This document shows positions 12,701 to 18,740 of a stretch of DNA of 20,709 nt, piece after piece. The notes below the pieces were generated by a model, which saw only the letters and a list, made by a program, of their open reading frames with translations, was not told the origin of the DNA and ran no database searches. Position 1 is the stretch's first letter. Each line of letters begins with the position of its first letter. Origin of the DNA: Euperipatoides rowelli (Eukaryota; Onychophora; Udeonychophora; Euonychophora; Peripatopsidae); the NCBI GenBank assembly GCA_003024985.2, contig PXIH01S0000204.1; one strand, 5' to 3'. A program made the translations under genes and the position numbers.

Positions 12701-15555
12701 CAAGTCCACTTAATATAAAAGTGAAAGCAATTGCAGTATCTCTTAATGTAGATGCTATAGGTGAAAATCCCGAAGGACCTGATTTTGAAATCAACCCAGA
12801 ACAATTAAATATTATTGATTTTGAAAAGGTAGAGATTTTTACAAAAGCTTATCGTAATATTGTTATTCGAAATCATAGTGATCTAGTTGTAAAGTTTATT
12901 TGGACATATGTTAAACAAAGCAAGGTATATAAGGAGCTGGTTCAAGTAGAACCAGAAGATGGCCATGTTAGTAACTTGGAAAGTGTTAAGTGCAAATTGT
13001 CTTTCTATCCTTTGTCAGAAGTTTCAGTTAATGATTGTTTTCTGAATTTGAAGATTATAAATGGATCTTTATACCCTATGAAAATTAGTGGTCAATCTGT
13101 GACACCATCAGTACATTTTTCTTTTGTAAAATTTGATTTTGGGCCTTGTTTTCTTTTTAAAACAGGCATGATTCTACATACTACAACTTTACGAGTTATG
13201 AACCATAGCCGGCAGTCACAAAGTGTAGAATGTGAGTACGTTAATACTCCTTATCTACATGTTGGCTTTGAAGCAGCATTAATATCACCACAAGGTTATA
13301 GAGATGTTCTTATAACATTTTTCCCTTTAGAAGTAAAAAAATATCGAGAAAATATACCGTTCTTGATTAATCTTATCAATAAACAAGAAATACAAATTTG
13401 GGGAGAAGGGGTTAAAATGAACATTGAAGTTGTGAATTTAAAGCATAAAACCGTAAAGTTGGGAGCACTTCGTCTTGGCCAAAAAATTACAAAAAATGTT
13501 CCAATCATAAACCGAAGTTCTGCATCGATTTCAATGGAAATGGCATTTCAACCATCAAATTTTAAACTGCAGAAATCTAAGGCCATCACTATTGAGCCCT
13601 CAGGAAAAATTAATCTAGGTGCACATGGAAAGGCAATGAATATAGAAGTTATATTTGAACCATACACTAGAATTCCTCAATTTTCAGAAGAAGTTTGTTT
13701 TACTTATCAAGGTCTCCTGCATCCACTGTTTATTCTCAGTGGCTCTTGTCAAGGTATTGAAGTCAAATTAGATTCAGAAAATATTCCGTTTGGAGCAGTT
13801 TCTTTACACAATACAAGTCATCGTAAACTTATTATGTCAAATACAGGTGACATTGGTGTTGGCTTCAAATGGATGTCTGAAAAGTTTAAGCCTGATTTTT
13901 CTATTTCTCCAACAGAAGGTTACATTGCCCCTGGGACTGAAATAATGTTCACAATTTATTTTCACCCTAAAGCTGTAAGCTCAGATATTAGATATGAGGG
14001 TATACGATGTTACATAGAGGGAACTAAATATCTCCAAATAACATTGACAGGTATGTGCATTGCAACTCTTAGTGCTAAAGAGACCATTCAGTTTTTAGCT
14101 CCTGTTAGACAGACAGATACAAAATCTGTCTCAATTGCAAACAAAACAACTCAACAATGGCTTCTTCAGCCAATTATTAATGGTGAATTCTTTTCAGGAA
14201 ATTCTTACTTCACTGTAGATAGTCAGCATAATAAACCATATGAAATAATATATTCTCCTCTAAGAATGACACTAAGTGACAACAAGCATCATGGTTCTAT
14301 ATTCTTCCCTCTTCCAGATGGGAGTGGCCTTTTATACAATTTATTGGGCACAGCTGAAGCACCTAAGGCTAATGACAAAATTGTACGAGAGATTCCTTGT
14401 CGAATGTCATACACTGAGCTTCTTTCAATAGGAAACTGGTTGAAGACAGTGCAAAGATTCCAGGTAAGTATTTTAATCATAAAACCAGAAAAACCTGATC
14501 CAAGTACATCTATTAAAGGATTAGATTATCTTGAAGTTCCTCCTGGAAGTCACAGGGATTATAAACTGACTTTTCATGCGTATAAAGAAGCAACAAATGT
14601 CATCAAAGTTGTATTTGAAAATACAGCAACCAAGGAATATCAATATTTTGAGATAACCTTTAAAGTAGTTAAAGCTGGCTCATTTAGCAAAGTTGGATTG
14701 GTAACTCCTGTAAGAAAGTTGACATGCCATTCTTTGCTTCTAGAAAATCCACTTTCTATTCAAGTTTCATTCAATATTCACTGCAACTCTTCTGAAATTC
14801 ATTATCAGTCACCATTAACTATTCCATTAGAATCTGTAAAAGAATTTGTCATTGAATTTTTTCCACTAAAGGTTGGGGAATCTATTGTTTCATTGGACCT
14901 AACAAGTGTAGATTTAGGAGTGTTCCAAATTGAACTGACACTGAAAGCCTTACCTCCTACAGTTGAACGTCAATATCATTTTCGGACAAGCCTGGGGACT
15001 ACTCAAAGCCTCCTTATTAGGTTTATCCATTATTTAAAAAACAAAACTGAATATGCACTCAAAAGTGATAATACTGATTTCGTTGTTGATCGTGGCATAA
15101 CTGTTCAATCTGCACCTACAGGAGGAACTGAAGTAACTACAGAAGTAACCTATGAACCATCTCATTTGGGAGAAACTCGTGGTACATTGACAATTTCTAG
15201 TATTCATTGTGCTGAATATATTATGAGTCTTTATGGTACATGCACAGAACCAAAACCTCAGGGACCATTTACAATTAAAGCTGGTGCAACAATTTCTATT
15301 TCTTTTGTTAATGTTTTGAATCACCCTTCTGATTTTCACTTCATGGTAGATAATCCTGCTTTCACTTTAACAAAGAAGATGGAGCACATCAAATCTAAAA
15401 AAGAATATAAAATTATTGTAGGATTTAGTGGCTTTCAAGGTGATTCTAAGCAATCTGTTATGGGGAAATTGATAGCTGTGGCTTCATCTTCAGACTCTGG
15501 TAGTCAGCAAGGACATTGGGTGTTTTATTTACGGGGTGTTTTTCCTGATAAATAA
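730..15555 (+). CDS. HYDIN: HYDIN (hydrocephalus-inducing protein homolog), full length in one exon
   Basis: This is the giant axonemal protein of the central-pair apparatus of motile cilia and flagella; in known family members it belongs to the C2 microtubule projection and is needed for normal beating. The 4941-residue product compares with about 5100 in human. It carries roughly 29 ASH/MSP (ASPM-SPD2-Hydin) beta-sandwich modules, recognisable by recurring LDFG-like strands and 'ISPxxGxIxP' turns, for example LDFG near residue 678. They form two blocks, about residues 85-1850 and 2640-4560. Between them lie an adenylate-kinase-like domain (P-loop at 1965-1972) and a charged, probably coiled segment (2157-2277). 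The C-terminus (SHLGETRG, KPQGPF, VDNPAFT) matches the vertebrate C-terminal region closely. No signal peptide or membrane segment is seen. The start is the first ATG after an in-frame stop; Met5 is a second possible start. The frame is open for 14.8 kb without an intron or lesion, so it is probably functional. Expression is presumably testis or ciliated cell specific (inference from the family). Confidence 0.97.
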   Translation: MISSMVKAYTASEKVKAIKKTKNLVIPHPKVIKNEQIEKKIKPSDYLREMTMTTHEKLASTHEIRIPKIISLLDIQDVSVQKISHVPINEPLFQPFPSEIIFQRFKPFETIEVPLTFRNVDRVPRFIKITAANSSYFKIVKPPDGGNKMAPGMSTTYKIQFSPDENKDYEHSLICITDREKFLIPISAIGIRAILDFPDEIEFPSTPVKSPFTKVILIRNIGQKEAKFTLTTDPPFFVSPEQGILPVNESLQISVEFKSKKVQDYKGDLIVHYDTGEDVYILLYGSAVDAYVRLDQSCIKIDKTFIGLASQKTIKILNYSNVIAHFHWKIFATEEEELQQKYKCCLQLVDCEEAELENLFQDKNLIPAWKNEMPIINRTFQSWQKSIREEDLIFNDKIFKIEPIEGDIWPNNSVDITVVFQPIEAVAYNQIAFCDVTGRESRLPLKLNGDGMGPKIQFSFEYLDMGNVFIGSVHHYEIVVANRGDIDAIFTYNPSETVFASCFKFTPHSGLLQPGGLQAINITFCSPVQGEFHEDFNFDVLGSFDAIKIAFQGNVIAPTFHFDTEQIKFGIVSYDFTYSKNIELFNTSFVKIEFNLRILKHSSTETTKDLNEFVITPSSGILGPQSSTIINIQFTPKIIMHYETALVVDIEHISTNMFSLPINANCIVPLITVMTPILDFGRCFLNYPYEKKFTLRNDTEVPARYFIENQEEATDLVAICYESSLSQGVIKPFTTMKIPLMVMLRQVGEQKILLLIHINGSTRHPLSLYICASGEGPVLHITPTFLDWGLIPVLKPFQKTITLANESVISAQFSSTVLKNNNIWLSEPQSGSLMPQEAITLTITATLDDSVRFLDKLSIKIQDSNSITVILTAHGFGSTIVIDPPLTPGLNLGAHFSNIPFIKKFVVSNKGRKIQQLNWVVQSLGILDSPSDLGLEGQSKKKIFENTESRMPQMTLYPLKMELEPGHSIDMFLKSDSNRPLILKRFVLCYSSYNPMLKKECMLKADVTIEFINPLLEFSSREIIFIVKKTISSELSIQEQTLSITNTSPLPFYTQLALEYPFAMVINDHQVFSTQLFMDVGQSLQLSILFYPDYEKDLHSRVAIQKLKISFKEHPHSDQVNLRGEVHFPNLAFDTTLIDFGCIINDTEATRTIVMKNCSPLDVKFEWFFNNGEMDVIWRKLYTDDPEEIIFELETDDSGSEKMDTKDTHNHVKMLKDKKGKKLFKTVPIIITSQQKKEISNLPNQQFFPMKSMIPFEIQEIFDVRPLFGFLKPNEIDYITFTFFGHENFVGEVNLICKVEGGPSYKFTVKGRASVVEYAFDTLSVNLDPQLFDEVMRSKVILYNKGSVDFKFNVSCPKFVDSEIIPEIPIIVPNEGLIKSKEFQILEIKFLPGVPGNFHKCSKIQVAHFKQDIINIYGCAVFPHIVLNIPRRLTLHETILYKKAIEKYEENKMTDKDKYSDFLKKKSQVQDLEIQIELDRMVIEEWAREKLSQTHLVSTSETVLTVGMNKKLRNLDVKLPEYVLDFGYVVFGTSTQAKVLITNVGQLSVSMSFERNNLAGTGFQFDSEIIKSLPGTPNNEAYEFNITFTSTKKNSSLDQLSVLTLIRVVNGPIVPLRLLVHIVMPQLEVSKNILDFGPVYCGQCHILTIQLHNKKEVECFWSVCLDQDVRKKVSTKLSKSETPSYIKKKKKTKDKEINQNIRFKCFEVVPQSGSIAANEKVNIKIIFTPTEQKLYEYIIPITLACSDNKVLLNVSGQGLEQRLEFSIQTIEATPILPYCDGEEIFFSVHNPCPFPVTFYNLEHDKLHLVEEQLLRMMPDYESNKLFLPPREPGKSLPQELLDFYVEHKKKKSETDLEIWTDIYQSSAGSGKQEDGTPSVSTNSPVLYKADVLGEKASFYAMEYNSVSTLKSGLYEKLIEAQEDKISSTLELTPVAASIAHHLGMDLSIEAKITKMRQGIAIIINGAPLTGKTTLANSLSDYYGIPILTLDEIILNSIIEGKTAVGLLARHLCADAMHHLKNQAVSPQIEEIDTKSKTKSKKGKTEKKEEKKDKGKKKSKKGKQSPAPPPDLNEWFVEFTVPKELTVPPDIAGEEGLLSCNIPEDVICEILIEKLQQSECHKGFIFDGLESIFHINPIGCLSAILKAIDNRPHIYNISLKQELTSLLESRKMDLENRERLAKEQEKEEQKRVMEIEEDEYEILTDAEKERIDKKLLEIKKEKLQKFREETLRKLIEKKREEKTRRPVKRKKDDKKNVKGFEKVLGETFQSLEVKKKSRRSSVNTSQALPIPPNLLQTTTVTKVGEVKVMVQGDVVEVDFELNNKFEIFNKVFSEIILLLELWDPHLGALSRPFTNYEKALMSGEVIIESKEKKPKDKGKKGSKGKEKKTHKDLATEHKEIRIKTYFDKSTLHIGIPHFIYEAGDSSKDILCKIISTNWMISPHKLNKILGIKSDGPPNIPPMTFSVITYPTERLPPISDKHFKLASSMTQISNTGETENQNLSSTLPRRTKKDSTGEEPNYSEDDTFGQVLTKKTSRFFPKKKDDRGKKTKDIQKSIAIQEERNAASDLTSPGKYRWTLPADEEMSFNIKFESEEPGIFESVFNFEIVGTKKLYQMPCRGICGLPSVCKDPLMMFPQCVESKTTDEMLVKKFIISTNTFEFGPLLAGKKKEGNMLYKHSENMEVLVFTNISPVKLECLFLLMQDRNMDVFSINPIALYLEPGASQNVFIHAFPKSHGYVEDNVICIIHDNPEIFTITIACYGVRPEIEIEKKNFIFEKIMIHRRDTKTLTFRNRCKLSISWRMSGIEALGDDFSVSPTNGILEPNSEVTVEIHFQASKPVVQKKSLRIEVSDVDRTLGVVSTEHIYLHAEAYDVSVEVAFPKGCEGCVDFKVVKAKDEYKQTFQLKNKGRYPILYSLSFDTSFPGLLDVANLFTISPIKGSLPASSSSPITVQVLFKPIREVFIDDLPILYCQVMESNMSDVETVASIPIKLNARAVFSKYSITPVNEVNFGTHLVHNRITNTLTLENRGIFDFKYNITTAAMAAVSPTVNAKKPVKVKKEKKKKGVAIKISCGPFVISPSEGVIQPGEIQTISVDAFSDVQGVFEEDILFQISDCDPKAHPGGDPYRLMMEACTPTLNTTDINNIFEEHHICQNLNMYQHTHQKIVEGVYGRMDNVFLFPSVLVGKKTSAQFKLLNATRVMVDVSCNIKSASSAKGGKDKLAFQDIFEVTPMRLSIPGYGNAFVTVTFTPLALQSYNAIFEASVDSDSKQTMKANNLTFELLGEGTLPRVAIKKPILKNKIGQPLLVFHRLRLGQQEEEMIELYNNGILECTIDVDLVDPNNCFEIKIKETPDADNINGRMSKKKTLSLMTFILDVGKSMMFAVIFHSKKPGKHIAHVKFHVVDNEYEDSVVVAVGEGYTDFIYFDNICYNYDPFYNMEEYPDDDITAINSNYISFGDCHIGETKQINFTLTNSSKDKYIRYQWPSHDFITFSPLAGHLNPQSSKNITVTFTSHGPIHFDKTNFPCNIVQIIPISNKTGKLTEWDDSIKIVKWVDIPPVSLPHHTSKAKISITVQEKKISPLKKRIVETEPEPKYKTITDSEHKLDFLISAHMDYCSYECSVEKIHFKDTFIFQKRMYKFDIHNLGNVLIEYKWECSISALTSSVRQSAQVFPIKDAIHVAGRNTECSKDITFNEIKDDNPFAIEPHQGTILPKSLQNFTVSFSPLDPMNYSSEIVCTIPNLDDDKTNLTIALKGKGLLPYCHFDLPDSDYLTAPRRESHLKGPHGSPPSMALDSRTKVIEISVIGINVKVIKKFYILNPTRINYIFKWTNEDELDQKTISSCLCLTPRGLVQCGKKTEIIFEFISHHLGIQESFWTFSIQELNISLPFLLVGKVLEPNIVADRSAIQFKPILIGHEVSEIFTLQNNENCPFQFSIDETSLVSSDFISHVTVDPISGTIAAKSKLPISVCFKASKAQTANFNLICNIKRKASPLNIKVKAIAVSLNVDAIGENPEGPDFEINPEQLNIIDFEKVEIFTKAYRNIVIRNHSDLVVKFIWTYVKQSKVYKELVQVEPEDGHVSNLESVKCKLSFYPLSEVSVNDCFLNLKIINGSLYPMKISGQSVTPSVHFSFVKFDFGPCFLFKTGMILHTTTLRVMNHSRQSQSVECEYVNTPYLHVGFEAALISPQGYRDVLITFFPLEVKKYRENIPFLINLINKQEIQIWGEGVKMNIEVVNLKHKTVKLGALRLGQKITKNVPIINRSSASISMEMAFQPSNFKLQKSKAITIEPSGKINLGAHGKAMNIEVIFEPYTRIPQFSEEVCFTYQGLLHPLFILSGSCQGIEVKLDSENIPFGAVSLHNTSHRKLIMSNTGDIGVGFKWMSEKFKPDFSISPTEGYIAPGTEIMFTIYFHPKAVSSDIRYEGIRCYIEGTKYLQITLTGMCIATLSAKETIQFLAPVRQTDTKSVSIANKTTQQWLLQPIINGEFFSGNSYFTVDSQHNKPYEIIYSPLRMTLSDNKHHGSIFFPLPDGSGLLYNLLGTAEAPKANDKIVREIPCRMSYTELLSIGNWLKTVQRFQVSILIIKPEKPDPSTSIKGLDYLEVPPGSHRDYKLTFHAYKEATNVIKVVFENTATKEYQYFEITFKVVKAGSFSKVGLVTPVRKLTCHSLLLENPLSIQVSFNIHCNSSEIHYQSPLTIPLESVKEFVIEFFPLKVGESIVSLDLTSVDLGVFQIELTLKALPPTVERQYHFRTSLGTTQSLLIRFIHYLKNKTEYALKSDNTDFVVDRGITVQSAPTGGTEVTTEVTYEPSHLGETRGTLTISSIHCAEYIMSLYGTCTEPKPQGPFTIKAGATISISFVNVLNHPSDFHFMVDNPAFTLTKKMEHIKSKKEYKIIVGFSGFQGDSKQSVMGKLIAVASSSDSGSQQGHWVFYLRGVFPDK
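6595..7185 (+). other. HYDIN: Adenylate-kinase-like domain inside HYDIN
   Basis: Residues about 1956-2152 of the product form a nucleoside-monophosphate-kinase fold, which is typical of HYDIN at this place. The Walker A motif is GAPLTGKT (residues 1965-1972, bases 6622-6645). A GFIFDGLES segment near residue 2121 corresponds to the 'DGFPR' strand of adenylate kinases, but the arginine after it is missing (DGLES instead of DGFPR). A lysine-rich insert at about residues 2031-2063 splits the domain. The P-loop suggests nucleotide binding; the altered second motif makes catalysis uncertain. Confidence 0.8.
7199..7560 (+). other. HYDIN: Charged, likely coiled-coil segment of HYDIN
   Basis: Residues about 2157-2277 are rich in Glu, Lys and Arg with periodic Leu and Ile, and lack the beta-strand pattern of the ASH modules. 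The segment follows the kinase-like domain directly and is likely a long helix linking the two ASH blocks. It ends in a lysine/arginine cluster encoded by a run of 11 A (7545-7555) followed by CCGCCGCAG. Confidence 0.6.
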
Positions 15556-15761
15556 GACATTGTATTAAAAATTTTGTTTAATTTATGCAGTTTTAGCATG
15601 TTTTTTTAAAAAATAAACTGATCTGAATAATAAAATTAATAAATTGCAAGATTTAAATAAAATTATCTATTCAATCGCAACAGCTATATGTAGAAAATTG
15701 TTAAGTACCAGTATACGTTATATATTATGTAAAATATCTGATTTTTTTTTTGTTTTAAATT
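15556..15761 (+). other. HYDIN: HYDIN 3' untranslated region with poly(A) signals
   Basis: After the TAA stop (15553-15555) the sequence is AT-rich. AATAAA hexamers lie at 15612-15617, 15629-15634 and 15656-15661. The first is only about 60 bases after the stop, so a very short 3' UTR is predicted. No long genomic poly(A) tail marks a retroposition event. Confidence 0.55.
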
Positions 15762-16124
15762 AAAATGTAGATTGTTCTCGAGTAAATATACAATTTTGCA
15801 TCAGCATTGTTAGGGCAATAAAAAATGCAGTTTGTTATTTAGTCCAACAATTTCAGTTGGCATTGTTAGGGCCCATAATACAATGCAAGTTGTTGAGTAA
15901 TTCAACAATTTCCATCAGCATTAGTGTGCCTATAATACAATGCAAGTTGTTATTGAAAAATACAACAATTTTACTCAGCATTGTAGGGTCTGTAATAAAA
16001 ATACACGTTGTTATTGGATAATTTAACATTTTCAGTCAATATTGCTAGGATGTGCAATATAATGCCGGTTATTTAGCCCAGCAATTTCAATCAGCATTTT
16101 TAAGGCCAAAATACAATGCAAGTT
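15762..16124. repeat. Degenerate tandem array, unit about 58 bp, six units plus a partial one
   Basis: Units start near 15788, 15845, 15903, 15963, 16025 and 16080, with a partial unit before them. Each unit contains CAACAATTT, then a CAGCATTGTTAGGGCC-like core, then ATAATACAATGCAAGTTGTT. Spacings are 57, 58, 60, 62 and 55 bases. The unit junction can form a hairpin: TTGTTGA (15890-15896) pairs with TCAACAA (15902-15908) around a 5-base loop, and partial versions occur at other junctions. It has no coding potential. It could be a minisatellite or the internal repeat of a transposon. The last unit is interrupted by the MITE at 16125. Confidence 0.85.
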
Positions 16125-16895
16125 TAGGGTAACCAGATTTCTTGACTGTCAAACCGTGAAGCTTATGATTAAATTAATAAGCTTTTTTTTTTGAGGAGGC
16201 GGGTTAAGAACATATTTTATGAGCTTTTTTTTTATAGTTTTTCAGATAAAATCAACAATCACAATATAATACGGTAATGCTATTAATTTTATTTTAAAAT
16301 CATTAAACTTTTAATTTCAACGAAGTTAATAATTTTTTAGATGAAATATAAATTAGAACAATTGAAATTTGGATATAAAATCTATTTAAAATTAAAGACA
16401 AAGTCCATTTAAAATAAAATAAAATATATTATCTTTATATTTACACTTGACCTTTGTTCAAGTCGACCATGTGTGTGTGTGTGTAAAATGACAAGCGCCT
16501 AGCCTTCCAAATACCATTTATTTTAGTCACAATTAAAAATTTTGACCCAAATTCCATCAATTGTGCCCTGTACGCTAGTATGTCACGAGTTTTTGCAAGC
16601 AAGCCTGAAACATAGCATGAGAAAATAAATGTAATTTGAATACAACTAGCTATCACTTCAAATTTTATTTGAAGGCAACCAACGTTTTATTAATATAATA
16701 TTAACCATGGCAGTTAGGCTTAGTTCAACAATTAATAATTATTAAACATGACTTTCAATGGATTCAAACCAATAAAAAAAAAGCAATTTCCAAGATTTGT
16801 TTTTACTCGTTTTGATAAATCGGGATTCGAAGTCCCAAACCTATTATCGGGACACAAGGATTTGAGGCCACAAATTGGGACGTCTAGCAACCCTA
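16125..16895. mobile_element. hAT-type MITE (771 bp) inserted in the tandem array
   Basis: The ends are TAGGGTAACCAGA (left) and TCTAGCAACCCTA (right). They form an imperfect terminal inverted repeat with 10 of 13 positions matching. Flanking octamers TGCAAGTT (16117-16124) and TGCAACTT (16896-16903) are a near-perfect 8-base target duplication, as made by hAT transposases. The right flank continues GTTATT, exactly the next bases of the array unit, so the insertion point is well defined. The right end holds GGGAC motifs (16851-16882), as in related MITEs. The interior is AT-rich with a short (GT)n run near 16470 and no transposase frame, so it is non-autonomous and fairly old. Confidence 0.7.
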
Positions 16896-16903
16896 TGCAA
16901 CTT

Positions 16904-17629
16904 GTTATTAAAGGTCAAATGCAACTGATTTTTTTTAAATTTTTTATTATTACCGTATTGATTTTCAAAGATTTTTATTAAAAAAAAAATATCCACCAGA
17001 AAAAAAAATTAAATAAAAAAAAAAAGCTATTTACAATTCAATTTTTAAAATAATTGTCTTTAGCTGCTCCCCTTTAAAACAACATTGTCCACTGTGTACA
17101 CCAGGGGAGATATTTTGTGACATTGTTCAGAGACGAATACAGCTTGCTATACTTAACTATAGAATATTTGTTATCTTTGTCAGCTTAAGGCTGGAAATCC
17201 TATGGACTAATTGTTTAAATATTTGTAAAAAAATCCTATTAAAATTAATCCTTTGTGCTATTAGGGTCCAATTTATTTCCTTTCCTTCGTTTCAGTGATA
17301 CCGCCAGCCCTGCAAGGGTAACCTACTCGTGGTATTACGAGCTATACAGTATACCAACCACTATGGCTCACACCCAGTCGCACAGAGCCTGTATAGGACA
17401 TGACATTACAACACAACAAATCACTAGACATTTGAGGAACACATAAGTTAAACATTTATGATGCTTGATAAGTAGAACATTTATGGATTACAATTTGTGT
17501 GTTATTGCAATTTCTTTATTTTCTTTGCCTCGGCTCTTATTTCTTGGCTATTCTTCTCTGACCAGACCTTTCTTTTGTATTTTCCATCTTCTGTAATGTC
17601 CTCTTCTTGATCTATACCTTGTCATTTTG
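16904..17629. other. AT-rich spacer without a recognisable gene
   Basis: Long A and T runs lie at 16928-17040. A small open frame at 17255-17446 (63 codons, plus strand) has no recognisable motif and is probably chance or transposon debris. The segment 17280-17430 is less AT-rich than its surroundings, which hints at an unidentified repeat fragment. No RNA gene or promoter is seen. Confidence 0.5.
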
Positions 17630-18075
17630 ATCTTTCTCAGCTCTAGTACATTTATTTTCTTATCCTGTTTGTAATTTGATTTTATAATTTCCCCTCCTTT
17701 TTATCTTTTCTTTTTGATTTGTATTTCTTCTTTGCTTTTGGTTTGTTTGTGGTCTCACCGTCTGAGGGCTTTCCCCTGCTGGAGAATACTTTGAGTTCCT
17801 TTTTTGTTCTGTAGTACGATAGTGCATCTCCAATCCTGCTCCTATTCTCTCTTCTGATTGTGTGCCCAATATCTTAATCTGTGTACCATGATTTACTTTT
17901 ATACCTAGTAGTAATTTAAAGTATGGTGTTTCTGAGGTATCTTCTGACATTTTTGTGTAAGCAAGTATATTATTTCCCCTTCTATTAGGTGTCAGTGAAA
18001 TTTGGTTTGCTTTGGTCATGCTTCCGTCTTTAGTCATTGCATTGCGTGCTATGGTCCTGTTAGCTCCTATGGAGT
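17630..18075 (-). pseudogene. Unidentified coding-like fragment on the minus strand
   Basis: On the minus strand the frame is open from about 18075 to 17660; the first ATG is at 18037, giving 125 codons. The product is hydrophilic. Its first half looks like a folded protein (segments such as ETPYFKLLLGIKVN and SEERIGAGLEMHYRTTEQ), and the second half is very basic and glutamine-rich (QTNQKQRRNTNQKEKIKRR). After the stop, more arginine-rich coding-like sequence is seen in other frames near 17600. I do not recognise the family with confidence. It could be part of a retroelement or an old endogenous viral structural gene. Its upstream end meets the Gypsy fragment at about 18062 in the opposite orientation, which suggests an insertion or inversion boundary. 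Confidence 0.3.
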
Positions 18076-18740
18076 AGGATCTGTGTTAATGCAGAACCAA
18101 CACCCAGTGGCATTTGCATCCCTAACCCTGGTACAACAGGCCTAGGCACAGATAGAAAAAGAACTTTTGGCAAATACATATGCTTGTGAAAGATTTCACT
18201 ATTTTATACTAGGAACTACGGCAATAGTACATACAGATCACAAGTCTCTTTTAGGCTTATTAGAAAAGCCATTAGAAAAGATAACGCCATGATTGCAATG
18301 ACATTGCAGAGATATGATGTCAAATTCCAATATGTGCCAGGAAAATTCCTCAACATAGCAGACACTCTGTCAAGAGCTCCAGGGGTTGAAACTTATGATT
18401 ATATGGAAGAAAGAGATGCAACTGTTTGTACACTGGTTCTTGCAACAACACCTAAATTAAATCTTATTTGTGACCAAACTAGAATGGATACATACAACAC
18501 TGCAGCAGGTAATAAAATACCTGGAAGGGTGGCCCAAACCCAAAATGATATGTGGCCCAGAGATTTATGCATACTCTAAATGTAAAGAAGAGCTATATGT
18601 AGCTAATGGAATAGTATGTAAAGGTCAGCAAATGGTGTTGCCAAAGGTGGCTCAGCCTGATGCGCTGGCAAGACTGCATGTTGCATACAGGGGAATTATT
18701 GTTGAAGATGCAATATACTGTACATATTTAAACATTATTA
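18062..18740 (+). mobile_element. Broken Ty3/Gypsy pol fragment (RNase H to start of integrase)
   Basis: The fragment starts inside the RT/RNase H junction (SSYGVGSVLMQNQHPVAFAS), continues through the RNase H stretch (EKELLANTYACERFHYFILG, HTDHKSLLGLLEKPLEKITP), then RYDVKFQYVPGKFLNIADTL with SRAP. It ends in the segment before the integrase zinc finger (ELYVANGIVCKGQQMVLPK, ARLHVAYRG). It is disabled by in-frame stops at 18143-18145, 18290-18292 and 18299-18301, and by frame changes near 18300 and 18480. Reverse transcriptase, gag and most of the integrase are missing. This is a dead remnant truncated on both sides. Confidence 0.88.

Noticed and set aside
1233-15339. Numerous minus-strand and off-frame open frames of 60-130 codons across the HYDIN region
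   Set aside because: They lie antisense or out of frame to a clearly homologous 4941-codon protein, have no recognisable motifs, and are explained as shadows of its codon pattern.
730-15555. HYDIN as a processed pseudogene
   Set aside because: There is no stop or frameshift in 14.8 kb, no genomic poly(A) tail after the stop, no flanking duplication is visible, and a splice acceptor is kept upstream.
15762-16124. CRISPR array
   Set aside because: The whole unit including the 'spacer' part is repeated and diverged, and the genome is animal.
16469-16484. Short (GT)n run as a functional microsatellite or Z-DNA element
   Set aside because: Only about eight dinucleotides inside an AT-rich MITE; too short to support any claim.
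17255-17446. 63-codon plus-strand frame as a small gene
   Set aside because: No motif, no homology I can recognise, no convincing promoter, and it lies among repeat debris.
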